From the NCBI RefSeq assembly GCF_019924045.1, contig NZ_JAHXBN010000025.1:14264-78263 (forward strand): 64,000 bases of DNA, read 5' to 3'. Shown one piece after another: positions 50,962 through 59,094 of this stretch (the first letter of the stretch is position 1; every line of letters starts with the position of its first letter). The stretch comes from Dyadobacter fermentans (GTDB taxonomy: Bacteria > Bacteroidota > Bacteroidia > Cytophagales > Spirosomataceae). The translations under genes and the position numbers were made by a program. Under the pieces are notes generated by a model that worked only from the letters and a program-made list of their open reading frames with translations, had not been told where the DNA came from and searched no databases.

Positions 50962-52722
50962 CTACCAGCCCATATAATAAGTATTGCTCAGCCACGTCGG
51001 GCGGGTGAGGTGGAAATGGGATTCCAGCATTTTCTCCGCCTCGCAAAATGCCCCTTCTACCCAGCCTTGCTGGTCGGAGTAGGCCTCGCCTACGACATAG
51101 ATATTTTCGTCGGTATCCGGCTTCCGCATGTAGGGCATGACGTCCCAAACCGCAACGCCGGCTTTCCAGGCGTGATACCCGGCACCGAACGGGTCATCGG
51201 ACCAGTCACGGAAATAGGTTACGTATGGCTCGGGGATTTCCACCTCGGCCCCATGAAGCTCGCGCAGTTGATTCATAATTTCGTTCACCATCAGTTGCGT
51301 AGCTTGCTCTCGTTCGAGCGCTTTCAGCTCCACGAGAGAAGCCGATTCTGCCGCACTCACTTTAAAAAGCACGGTATCATCCGAAAGAGCCTTCCAGAAT
51401 GTCTCCGTTTCCATATCCCCATAGCTGCCCAACAGCATCGAATTGTTGTTCTGTGGATCGGTCCCGAAATAGTAGCATTGGCGCATCGGAAGGTCGGTGA
51501 TCGAATGCCCGGAGTCGATGCCCAGCTTTTTCCACCACGGCTCCCGGAAGCCCATCAATATTTTGAATGCAGGCTCCATGATCACCGAGCGGATATTTCG
51601 GTCGAGAACGGTATTTTCGTTGGAATTGAAAAAGAAGTTCTGCTGATCGAGTAGTTCGAGCGATTTACGCGGCATAGCCAATATAATATGATTGGCATAG
51701 GCATGCCAGATCTGGTTAGCCGGGATATTCAGGAACGTCAGCTCGTAGCGGTAATGCTCCCGCTGGTCGTGGCCTTTCGAGAACGTCAGCAGCTTGTTTT
51801 CCGACCAGATACACGCCCCCGGAATGCCCATGTATTGGTTCGCCAGCGCGTAGGCGATGCTGTCGTAGCCCTCCTCTATGGTTTTGTAGGTAACATCAGC
51901 TGAGAAATCGCCTACCATATAAGGAAATGCTTCGGCCGCATTCCAGTTGATCGTGTTGGAATAATACCCCCCTGCATTGGCCACGAAATTGTACCCTTCC
52001 TGCGAAACCTGGTCCTTGATCAGGTTCCAGAAACCGAGGTCGTTCACTTTGCGGCCGTCATAAGGTGAGCCGGGGAAATGGTATGTAAGGTTGGGCTTCA
52101 CCTGGTCCCAGTTTTCGCTGGTCAGTTTGAATTCGTAGTCATACTCCCCTTTTTGAATAGCCAAGCCGGGGAAGTTGCTCACAAACCAGGGATCGGCCAT
52201 CAGTACATCATAGATGATCTTGTTGAAAAGCTGATCGGAGCTGAAACCAATGTCGTCGTCGTTGAGATAGTACCGGGTTACCAGTTTCTCTCCTTTGCCC
52301 TGCGCCACATTCCAGGCATTCTGTTTGAAATGCTGCTTGCGGAGGTAAAAAAGTAGGTCGGCAGGATTACCCATGGGGAAAGGAACGGGCGTCATGTGGT
52401 CTTTGAGCACGGGAGTGCGTTTGCTCAGGTCTTTTTCGGTCAGCGGATAACCTTCGATAAGCGTCGTCACGATTTCCTGCGAGGTGAGGTAACGCATGCC
52501 CCCCAATTCTCCCCAGAAATTCATTCCCGGCAAGATCACCGATTCAAGCCGCCCGCCGAGCCGCTCGCTCATGTCGAAGATCTGTACCTGGCTGCCGGTG
52601 TACTTGCCCACGTCGGTAAGACGGAAGGCGCTGTACAAACCCGACGTTCCCGCGCCGATGATCGCGACTTCCATTTGCAAGCCGGGCTTCATCCCATTGT
52701 TTAGTGGCGTGTTTTTATTCAT
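50962..52722 (-). CDS. FAD-dependent amine/L-amino-acid oxidase
   Basis: From the ATG at 52722 this is a 586-aa flavin monoamine oxidase-type enzyme. The dinucleotide fold is VAIIGAGTSGLYSAFRL near residue 20, followed by the GG motif SERLGGRLES and LGGMRYL. The C-terminal flavin segment is NIYVVGEAYSDQQGWVEGAFCEAEKML. It has no signal peptide and is cytoplasmic. Oxidative deamination of an amino acid or amine, with O2 giving H2O2, is expected. Tryptophan, lysine and other L-amino-acid oxidases share this fold, and the substrate cannot be read. It is encoded 11 bp after a second flavin oxidase on the same strand. Confidence 0.85.
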   Translation of the reverse strand: MNKNTPLNNGMKPGLQMEVAIIGAGTSGLYSAFRLTDVGKYTGSQVQIFDMSERLGGRLESVILPGMNFWGELGGMRYLTSQEIVTTLIEGYPLTEKDLSKRTPVLKDHMTPVPFPMGNPADLLFYLRKQHFKQNAWNVAQGKGEKLVTRYYLNDDDIGFSSDQLFNKIIYDVLMADPWFVSNFPGLAIQKGEYDYEFKLTSENWDQVKPNLTYHFPGSPYDGRKVNDLGFWNLIKDQVSQEGYNFVANAGGYYSNTINWNAAEAFPYMVGDFSADVTYKTIEEGYDSIAYALANQYMGIPGACIWSENKLLTFSKGHDQREHYRYELTFLNIPANQIWHAYANHIILAMPRKSLELLDQQNFFFNSNENTVLDRNIRSVIMEPAFKILMGFREPWWKKLGIDSGHSITDLPMRQCYYFGTDPQNNNSMLLGSYGDMETETFWKALSDDTVLFKVSAAESASLVELKALEREQATQLMVNEIMNQLRELHGAEVEIPEPYVTYFRDWSDDPFGAGYHAWKAGVAVWDVMPYMRKPDTDENIYVVGEAYSDQQGWVEGAFCEAEKMLESHFHLTRPTWLSNTYYMGW

Positions 52723-52732
52723 GTTGATGGTT

Positions 52733-53929
52733 TTAAATGGCTCTGAAATAATTGTAACCCAGCTTGAACGGCGAAATATCAAATGTAGAATGGCCGTCCA
52801 GCGCCAGCTCGGTCAGTATTTTGCCCAAAAACGGCGTAAACTTGGCCGCCCAGCCGGTGGCATATACCACGATGTTCTGGTTATTGGGCACATAAGGCGG
52901 TGCAAAATCGATCAACAATTCCTTGTCCGGGATCCTGCTCAACGCAATAAGGCACGTGGAAGTGAAATGAGGTGTGGGATCGAGGCCCGTCATGTGGTCG
53001 CGGACCCAGGCCGACGTATACGCGAGCTCCTGCGGGTTAGGCACGAGCGTGCGCTGCTCGGGGCTCGTCAGCGGATCGATCACGAAATCGGGCGCCACGC
53101 GGATGTACTCCGGGTGGTCCCAATCCACGCCCGGGAAACCATAAAACTGGTTACCGTTCGAGCCGATCGCATTCTGGAATACAAACCATGTCGGGTACTG
53201 GATCTTCGGATCCGTCTTTTTGAAATAGCACGATGACATATTCCAGTAAGTCGCCTCGATCGTAAAGCCGAGCAGGTTAATCACGGCATCGATATACGGA
53301 CCCGGTACCAGCACCAGCTTTTCACTCGTAAAAACTCCGTTCGGCGTGGTTACGCTAAACAGTTTCCCATCCTGCGCTATGCCCGTCACGGGCGACTCGT
53401 CCCGCAGGGTCGTGTACGGGTCACGCTCACAGGCCTGGTACAGAGTCTCGATCGTCGCGCGGAAATCGATGCTGGCACCGTCGGCCTGAAAAAGCCCTGT
53501 GTAAGTCTCCGGGAGGTCCCGGAAATGGTATTGCGCCTCAATTTCTTTGGCGGTAAGGCTTGTATAAGGCACATTCAATGCTTTGAGCGCTTGCTCCGCC
53601 TCGGCGATATTGCCCTCGGTGGAATGCACCGACGGGTCGCCGAACCAGAGCGTGCCCACTTTGTCGAGCAAGGTCCTGGGTGTAAGGGTTTGAAGCTCGT
53701 CCCAATAGGGCTGCGCATCCAGCGCCATTTGAACCATATATTCCTCGGGGTATGGAATGCGGTATTGCCGCGAAACGCCCGCCGAGCTGCCCAGCTGGTT
53801 TTTGAAGTAGAACTGTTCCAGAACCAGTGTTTTCGCTTTTCGTTTTCCCAGATGGTAACCGGTGGAGAGGCCAATCGCCCCTCCCCCGACCACGATCACA
53901 TCAAAATGATGATCTGCTGGTTGCGCCAT
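52733..53929 (-). CDS. Sarcosine oxidase / N-methyltryptophan oxidase-family flavoprotein
   Basis: This 398-aa DAO-superfamily oxidase has DVIVVGGGAIGLSTGYHLGKR (10-30) for FAD, the family pattern SSAGVSRQYRIPYPEEYMV, and Cys326 in STCLIALSRIPDKELLIDF. That cysteine is at the position where monomeric sarcosine oxidase and N-methyltryptophan oxidase carry covalent FAD. The C-terminal VVYATGWAAKFTPFLGKILTELALDG corresponds to the conserved GxSGHGFK region but lacks the usual SGHG, reading TGWAAKF instead, so activity may be altered. Oxidative demethylation of an N-methyl amino acid, or oxidation of a cyclic amine, is the expected chemistry. It lies between a beta-barrel-like gene and an amine oxidase. 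Confidence 0.85.
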   Translation of the reverse strand: MAQPADHHFDVIVVGGGAIGLSTGYHLGKRKAKTLVLEQFYFKNQLGSSAGVSRQYRIPYPEEYMVQMALDAQPYWDELQTLTPRTLLDKVGTLWFGDPSVHSTEGNIAEAEQALKALNVPYTSLTAKEIEAQYHFRDLPETYTGLFQADGASIDFRATIETLYQACERDPYTTLRDESPVTGIAQDGKLFSVTTPNGVFTSEKLVLVPGPYIDAVINLLGFTIEATYWNMSSCYFKKTDPKIQYPTWFVFQNAIGSNGNQFYGFPGVDWDHPEYIRVAPDFVIDPLTSPEQRTLVPNPQELAYTSAWVRDHMTGLDPTPHFTSTCLIALSRIPDKELLIDFAPPYVPNNQNIVVYATGWAAKFTPFLGKILTELALDGHSTFDISPFKLGYNYFRAI

Positions 53930-53965
53930 GGATATTCTATTTATTGTGAAGGTTTTACGGATTGC

Positions 53966-54811
53966 TTATTGTTTCACGAGCGTATTAATATTCACGTGCG
54001 GCCATTCGATCAGTTTGGACGGGTCATGGAACTGCGGGATAAATTCGATGATGGAGTTCTGCGAGTATTGCAGTTGCAGGAACGAGCCGCCCGTGTTGGG
54101 GTTCTTCACGGTTTCGATCCAGAACGTAGCCTCGAAGCTCGTCGTATTGGCGTTTTGAACGATGAACGGAATGTTGGTAATACCGCCCTTGTTGGCTGTA
54201 CTGACCGAAATCGTAGTAGTGGAAGTAATCGTTTGGCCGGCTATTGCATCGCGCAGGGTGGCGTTCGGGTTCACCTTGTTGAAACCTTCCAGCGGCGTCA
54301 GGTAAGGATCGGTGTAACCCAGCGGCTTGGAGCCCGGACCGGTAATCGGCAACGTGCTGATATCCGGAATATTGGGCGCACCAGGCGTTACCGACGACCC
54401 ACCCAATGCCAGCAATGAATCTCCGTGCGGTACCGAAGCCTGGCGTGCAATGCTGAACTCATCCGGGCAATCCTGTAACAGAAGCCAGGTACCGTTTTCG
54501 GCATGGAGCAGGCTGCCGTCGACATTGCTGTGAATGGAAAGGCTGTACAGCAACGTAGGCACCTGCTGTACGATGTGCGTTCCGCGGTTGGGTGTAGGCG
54601 TGCTCAATGGCGTCACCGTGAGCGTTTCGGTGTACGGCTGCACCAATAGCAGGAAACCGCCTTTCTGGTTAGGAACCGCAACCAGGTTCCAGCCCTTGCG
54701 GCCCACCCAGGTACCGATCAGGTCGGTCAGCGGACCGAACATCGAAACGGTTTCATCAGGGGCACCGCCTAAACGAACGGTTTGAAGGGCATTACTAGTA
54801 ACTTTTAACAT
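53966..54811 (-). CDS. Protein with nitrobindin/FABP-like beta-barrel features, function unknown
   Basis: This is a 281-aa protein from the ATG at 54811. The N-terminal half has LTDLIGTWVGRKGWNLVAVP, a TETLTVTP strand, LHAENGTWLLLQD and SIARQASVPHGDSLLALG. These are reminiscent of the strand order and the LhxExG, iARxxxxPHG patterns of nitrobindin/FABP-like haem-binding barrels. The C-terminal half is unusual (TLRDAIAGQTITSTTTISVST, FEATFWIETVKNPNTG, FLQLQYSQNSIIEF). There is no signal peptide. It heads an apparent operon with two flavin oxidases, 36 bp upstream of the first. A role in binding the oxidase substrate, product or haem is speculative. Confidence 0.6.
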   Translation of the reverse strand: MLKVTSNALQTVRLGGAPDETVSMFGPLTDLIGTWVGRKGWNLVAVPNQKGGFLLLVQPYTETLTVTPLSTPTPNRGTHIVQQVPTLLYSLSIHSNVDGSLLHAENGTWLLLQDCPDEFSIARQASVPHGDSLLALGGSSVTPGAPNIPDISTLPITGPGSKPLGYTDPYLTPLEGFNKVNPNATLRDAIAGQTITSTTTISVSTANKGGITNIPFIVQNANTTSFEATFWIETVKNPNTGGSFLQLQYSQNSIIEFIPQFHDPSKLIEWPHVNINTLVKQ

Positions 54812-54931
54812 GGTGTATGATGGTTTAAGTGAAAAAAGAGAATGCGTACCGGGCACTCATGGCCTGTCAATCCGATAGTCACCAACCTGCCGCAACGCAC
54901 CCGATCCGGATTTCACCATGTTCTGAATTAT

Positions 54932-54962
54932 CAAACTAGTTTTATAATATTTGACAAACTAG
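54932..54962. promoter_or_regulatory. Direct repeat CAAACTAG upstream of the oxidase operon
   Basis: CAAACTAG occurs at 54932-54939 and 54955-54962, 23 bp apart. On the minus strand the pair reads CTAGTTTG-N15-CTAGTTTG, which loosely resembles a TTTG/TAnTTTG promoter for the oxidase operon and could equally be a repressor site. It lies about 120 bp upstream of the start at 54811. Confidence 0.35.
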
Positions 54963-55056
54963 CTCAAATAAGATGTATCCGAACTATTACTACTTTTGAA
55001 CTTATTTAACGGTCGAAGACTTTCACGGCGAGACGATTCAGCAATGTGCATTCCGT

Positions 55057-55310
55057 AGTCAGGAATAGTCAGAGGTTGTCAGGAGTAGTCAGGTGTGGTC
55101 AGGGATAGTCAGGTATGGTCAGGGGTAGTCAGGTGTGGTCAGGGATAGTCAGGTATGATCAGGGGTAGTCAGGTGTAGTCAGGGATAGTCAGGTGTAGTC
55201 AGGGATAGTCAGGTATGGTCAGAGATAGTCAGGTATGGTCAGGTATGATCAGGTGTGGCCAAGGATAGTCCAGTGTTATCAGATGTGGTCGGTGCGGTCA
55301 GGTGTGGTCA
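55057..55310 (+). repeat. 10-bp tandem array, unit TGTAGTCAGG (about 25 copies)
   Basis: The sequence is a nearly uninterrupted 10-bp-period array of GTCAGG followed by four variable bases of the pattern [TG][AG]T[AG]. Units such as TAGTCAGGTA and TGGTCAGGGA keep phase for about 250 bp before decaying at the right end. It has no open reading frame worth calling. It belongs to the 1017-bp gene-free block 54812-55828. The same unit occurs in inverted orientation at 55556-55702 and briefly at 32753-32785. Confidence 0.85.
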
Positions 55311-55361
55311 AGTAGTGCCTGGTTTAGTCGTGGTGAGGTATACTCAATGCGATTCCCACTA

Positions 55362-55530
55362 AAATCGCGTAGCGATGTAATATTGGTAGCACTCGATTCC
55401 AACAGCGTATTTCTAAAATGCCATCAGGCATGCGACAACAACAGCGCGTCGTTGTCGCATGCCTGACGGCATTTTGAGGCAATCGGCTCACTTGCGTTTC
55501 CTACCAACATTACATGCCTCACGGCATTTG
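55362..55530. repeat. Cluster of interspersed palindromic repeats with a large hairpin
   Basis: At 55362-55389 lies the head ATCGCGTAGCGAT with the tail GTAATATTGGTAG, an exact inverted copy of 31078-31105. At 55415-55475 is an inverted repeat with arms of about 28 bp and two mismatches (head ATGCCATCAGGCATGCGACA on the left; right arm begins GTCGTTGTCGCATGCC). At 55501-55530 is another inverted copy, tail CTACCAACATTACATG and head GCCTCACGGC. The cluster sits exactly between the two opposing 10-bp arrays. Confidence 0.8.
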
Positions 55531-55555
55531 TTTCTCAATGAATAAAAACGAACCA

Positions 55556-55702
55556 TACCTAACTACACCCTACAACACCTGACTACACTTGACCACGCCT
55601 GACAACACCTGACCACGCCCGACAACACCTGACTACACCTCACCACACCTGACTACACCTGACCACGCCTGACTACACTTGACCACGCCCGACAACACCT
55701 GA
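55556..55702 (-). repeat. 10-bp tandem array in opposite orientation, unit CCTGACTACA (about 14 copies)
   Basis: The repeats read CCTGACTACACCTGACCACG and similar, the reverse complement of the unit at 55057-55310, with the same 10-bp phase. It ends about 125 bp before the GntR gene. The two arrays can pair as arms of a very large stem with the palindrome cluster in the loop. Confidence 0.85.
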
Positions 55703-55828
55703 TCAAGAATTGCGGCCTCGCGGCCCCCGCGGCAGTCCGCTAAAATTCAACGTCCTACATTATGTCCTACAAAAGGAATTATTAGCTTTACAGCCTAATC
55801 CATTCCGGCCGGCGCGTGGCCTTGTATT

Positions 55829-56527
55829 ATGAGTGATCTGAAAAACGATATCCGGCCGTTGGAGCCTTCCACGATGACCGACCTGGTCGAATCCCGGCTG
55901 CGGGAATATTTAAAACGGAAATCGTTTGTGCCTGGCGACGCACTGCCCAAGGAGCAGGAACTGGCCGACGCCCTCGGCGTGAGCCGTAACGTGGTGCGCG
56001 AGGCGTTGAGCCGCCTGCGCATGCTCGGGATGATCGATACGCGCAAAAAACGCGGTATGCTGCTCGCGCAGCCCGACATTCTCGGCTCGCTCGAACGCGT
56101 CCTCGACCCGCTCCTGCTCGGCAAAAACACATTGAAGGATATTTTCGAACTGCGGCTGGTACTGGAAATGGGCCTCGCCGACCTGCTATACCTCCGCAAA
56201 ACGCCCGAAGATATCGCCGCGCTGGAAAACATTGTGGCCCAGGAGGTGAACAAGCAGCAGAAGCCCTTCCGGGTAGAACACGAAATCGCGTTCCATGGCA
56301 AGCTCTACCAGATGACCGGCAACGATACCTACATGCGTTTCCAGAAAATGCTGCTGCCGGTATTCGAATACGTGCTCGATTATGAAATCCAGGCGAACGG
56401 CCAGGCCGACGTCGGCGAGGTCACACACCGCGACCTGGTTGAAATCCTGAAAACCGGCGATTCGGAGGATTTCCGCCGCGGCATGAAAGCGCATTTAAAA
56501 CCCCATTTCGATCGGCTGAAAGCCTGA
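55829..56527 (+). CDS. GntR-family (FadR/FCD type) regulator, probable sialic-acid regulator
   Basis: This 232-aa transcription factor has an N-terminal winged helix (about 14-80: LVESRLREYLKRKSFVPGDALPKEQELADALGVSRNVVREALSRLRMLGMI) and a C-terminal FCD effector domain (about 100-225). The histidines in EHEIAFHGKLY and VTHRDLVEIL, with Asp in IFELRLVLEMG, match the metal site of FCD proteins. It lies 342 bp upstream of, and co-directional with, the sialidase gene. The E. coli sialic-acid repressor NanR is of the same FCD family, so control of this module is a reasonable inference. It may also act on the oxidase operon that diverges from it across the repeat block. Confidence 0.88.
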   Translation: MSDLKNDIRPLEPSTMTDLVESRLREYLKRKSFVPGDALPKEQELADALGVSRNVVREALSRLRMLGMIDTRKKRGMLLAQPDILGSLERVLDPLLLGKNTLKDIFELRLVLEMGLADLLYLRKTPEDIAALENIVAQEVNKQQKPFRVEHEIAFHGKLYQMTGNDTYMRFQKMLLPVFEYVLDYEIQANGQADVGEVTHRDLVEILKTGDSEDFRRGMKAHLKPHFDRLKA

Positions 56528-56566
56528 TGTTAGCATTTTTTGATGCCGTCGCAGATCGGAAGTGTT

Positions 56567-56709
56567 TACATCGCTACGCGATTGAGGAAAATTACATATC
56601 CTGGTTATACAGGGTAAAAGTACATCGCTGCGTGATTCCCCTCTAGATGCAGGCCGTCACGGCCTTTGATTGAAAGTCCTAAATGCCGTCAGGCATGCAA
56701 CATTGGTAG
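56567..56709. repeat. Interspersed palindromic repeats in the GntR-sialidase spacer
   Basis: This occupies the 342-bp gene-free stretch 56528-56869. TACATCGCTACGCGATT is at 56567-56583, a degenerate TACATCGCTGCGTGATT at 56621-56637, a short palindrome AGGCCGTCACGGCCT at 56651-56665, and a full unit with head ATGCCGTCAGGCAT and tail GCAACATTGGTAG at 56681-56709. They belong to the same family as 30921-31105 and 55362-55530. The rest of the spacer, up to the sialidase start, is AT-rich and probably holds its promoter. Confidence 0.7.
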
Positions 56710-56869
56710 AAAAGAGTACATGCAAGTTCAGCAATCCTGTCAAGGATGCAACAACAAGTTTAGAAGCGCACATTCCAGCCAACATTTTGCATTATTTTCT
56801 GAATAAATATTTGGATGTTCAGCTTCAATGCTTTTAAATTTACTAATATGTAGAACATAACTACTAATT

Positions 56870-58027
56870 ATGATCAAAAAGACATGGCTGCTCCTGATCG
56901 TCCTGGGCGCTGCGCCTGCATTTTCGCAAGACATTCCTGAAACCCGCGCATTGTTCATCGCCGGTGAGGACGGCTATAAAAGTTACCGCATCCCTTCGCT
57001 CATCCGGGCTAAAAATGGCGCATTGATTGCCTTCTGCGAAGGCCGGAGGGAAGGAGCCGGCGACGCCGGAGACATCGACCTGCTCATGAAACGCTCGACG
57101 GATGACGGCAAAACATGGGGCCCGCAAACGGTCATCTGGGACGATGGGGCCAATACCTGCGGCAACCCCTGTCCGGTACTCGATGAGCAAACCGGCGAAA
57201 TATTCCTGCTCCTCACACATAACCGCGGCGACGCGCCTGAAAAAGACATTATCGCCAAAAAATCCGGGTCGACCCGGACGGTATGGCTCTCCCGGAGCTC
57301 CGACAACGGTGCTACCTGGGCCAAGCCGGTTGATATAACCCAAACCACCAAGAAACCCGAATGGGGCTGGTATGCAACCGGCCCGGGTGTTGGTATTCAA
57401 ATACGGAACGGCCCGCGCAAAGGTCGCCTCGTGATCCCCTGCGATTTCAGTTACGACGACCCGAACGGCAAAGTCCGCAACGGTCCGTTCGAATACGGCG
57501 CGCACGCTATTTACAGCGACGACCACGGCAAAACGTGGCAACTTGGTGGGACCATCACACCCAAAATGAATGAATGCCAGGTCATTGAAATTGCCGACGG
57601 CAATGGCACGCTGCTGATGAACATGCGTTCCTACTTCGGTCACGGGAGGCGCGCGCAATCCGTAAGTTATGACGGGGGCGAGAGCTGGACGGCGCCGGAG
57701 GACATTCCGGAGCTTGTAGAACCGGTATGCCAGGCTTCGCTCATCCGCTACCATTGGCCTGACGCCAAAAGTCGGTCAACGATGCTTTTCCTGAATCCAG
57801 CGAGCACCTCCAAACGTCATAACCTCACATTACGGGCCAGTTTCGACGAAGGAAAAACCTGGCGGGTGCTCCGGACTATTTACCCGGGGCCATCGGCTTA
57901 TTCGAGCATGGTTGCATTGCCACACGGCAATATTCTGTGCCTTTTTGAAGCCGGAAAAACCGGCGCATATGAACAGATAGTATTGCAAACCATCACCCCG
58001 AAGTGGATATTCGGATACGGCAAATAA
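56870..58027 (+). CDS. GH33 exo-alpha-sialidase
   Basis: This 385-aa secreted sialidase releases terminal sialic acids. The signal peptide ends AFS-QD (residue 20). The FRIP-type motif is SYRIPSL with Arg40 of the arginine triad, followed by AFCEGRREGAGDAGDIDL. Five Asp-box repeats (SxDxGxTW) are visible: STDDGKTW, SSDNGATW, SDDHGKTW, SYDGGESW and SFDEGKTW. The region ECQVIEIADGNGTLLMNMRS would carry the nucleophile-supporting Glu, and the final Tyr nucleophile is likely in GPSAYSSM. Length is compact, catalytic propeller only, without a lectin domain. It leads the lyase and transporter genes in one operon. Confidence 0.92.
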   Translation: MIKKTWLLLIVLGAAPAFSQDIPETRALFIAGEDGYKSYRIPSLIRAKNGALIAFCEGRREGAGDAGDIDLLMKRSTDDGKTWGPQTVIWDDGANTCGNPCPVLDEQTGEIFLLLTHNRGDAPEKDIIAKKSGSTRTVWLSRSSDNGATWAKPVDITQTTKKPEWGWYATGPGVGIQIRNGPRKGRLVIPCDFSYDDPNGKVRNGPFEYGAHAIYSDDHGKTWQLGGTITPKMNECQVIEIADGNGTLLMNMRSYFGHGRRAQSVSYDGGESWTAPEDIPELVEPVCQASLIRYHWPDAKSRSTMLFLNPASTSKRHNLTLRASFDEGKTWRVLRTIYPGPSAYSSMVALPHGNILCLFEAGKTGAYEQIVLQTITPKWIFGYGK

Positions 58028-58052
58028 CTGATTTTGAAGGACAATTACCATT

Positions 58053-59006
58053 ATGCATACCATCCGACACACCAACGGCCTCATTGCCGCGCTTTTCACC
58101 CCCCTGCACCCCGACGGCTCCGTACATTACGAACTGCTGCCCGCATTGGTCGAGCATTTGATCGCCACCGGCAATTCGGGCATATTCATCTGCGGCAGCA
58201 ACGGCGAAGGCCCCAACCTCACACTGGAAGAACGCATGCGCGTTGCCGAAACCGTGATCAGTGCCGGTAAAGGTCGCTTGCGCATGATCGTACACGTGGG
58301 CCACGCAAGCATCGCGGAGGCGCGCAAGCTGGCACGGCACGCGCAGAAAGCGGGTGCCGACGCCATCTCGTCCGTCGCAGCATTCTATTTCAAACCCACC
58401 TCCGTACAAAACCTCGCCGACTGCATGACCGACATCGCGGCCGGCGCACCGGAACTGCCCTTCTATTACTACCATATTCCCTCACTCACCGGCTTTTCCG
58501 TGGACGTGCTCGACTTTATGCGCATTGCCGAAAAGCAAATCCCCAATTTCGCCGGCATAAAATACACCGCAGCAACGCTTTGGGAATACCAGGAATGCCT
58601 GAACTACGAGGGTGCCAAGTATGATGTATTGTATGGTTTTGACGAAAACCACCTGCCTGCATTATCGATGGGCGCCAAAGGCTGCATCGGCAGCACTTTC
58701 AACTTCGCAGCGCCATTCTATTTAAAAGTAAGGCATTACTTCGAGGCGGGCGAAATTGAAAAGGCGCGGAAACAAATGCTGTTCTGCGTAGAAATGGTGC
58801 GTGTGGTGGTACAATATGCACCGATTCCAGCCCAGAAAGCAGTGATGAAGATGCTTGGCTTCAATATGGGCCCATGCCGGCTACCCCTCGCCGCATTACC
58901 CGACGACCAATACCAGGCGCTGCACCGCCAGCTAACCGATATCGGCTTTTTCAAATTCCTGCCCACCGGGGAAGCCCCCTGGCCATCCATGACGACGCCT
59001 GACTGA
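58053..59006 (+). CDS. N-acetylneuraminate lyase (DHDPS/NAL family)
   Basis: This 317-aa cytoplasmic class I aldolase splits N-acetylneuraminate into N-acetylmannosamine and pyruvate. The carboxylate-binding motif is GSNGEGPNLTLEER (48-61). Tyr140 in FYYYHIPSLTG is the catalytic tyrosine, and Lys170 in FAGIKYTAATL forms the Schiff base; the E. coli enzyme has Tyr137 and Lys165. It begins 25 bp after the sialidase stop. Other family members (dihydrodipicolinate synthase, KDG aldolase) are less likely given the sialidase and mutarotase context. An 8-bp tandem repeat begins at its stop codon. Confidence 0.88.
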   Translation: MHTIRHTNGLIAALFTPLHPDGSVHYELLPALVEHLIATGNSGIFICGSNGEGPNLTLEERMRVAETVISAGKGRLRMIVHVGHASIAEARKLARHAQKAGADAISSVAAFYFKPTSVQNLADCMTDIAAGAPELPFYYYHIPSLTGFSVDVLDFMRIAEKQIPNFAGIKYTAATLWEYQECLNYEGAKYDVLYGFDENHLPALSMGAKGCIGSTFNFAAPFYLKVRHYFEAGEIEKARKQMLFCVEMVRVVVQYAPIPAQKAVMKMLGFNMGPCRLPLAALPDDQYQALHRQLTDIGFFKFLPTGEAPWPSMTTPD

Positions 59007-59085
59007 ATGAGTGAATGATTGAATGACTGAATGATTGAATGACTGAATGATTGAATGATTGAATGACTGATTGAGTGAGTAACTG
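59003..59085. repeat. 8-bp tandem repeat TGAATGAT/TGAATGAC between the NAL and transporter genes
   Basis: About ten copies of an 8-bp unit run from the lyase stop codon to just before the next ATG at 59095. Each unit contains the stop-start overlap ATGA, and because 8 is not a multiple of 3, ATG and TGA recur in all frames. The array fills the whole 88-bp spacer of this operon. Confidence 0.85.
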
Positions 59086-59094
59086 AACGACCTG

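Noticed and set aside
55057..55702. CRISPR array
   Set aside because: The repeats are 10 bp with no unique spacers between them, and no cas genes are in the window.
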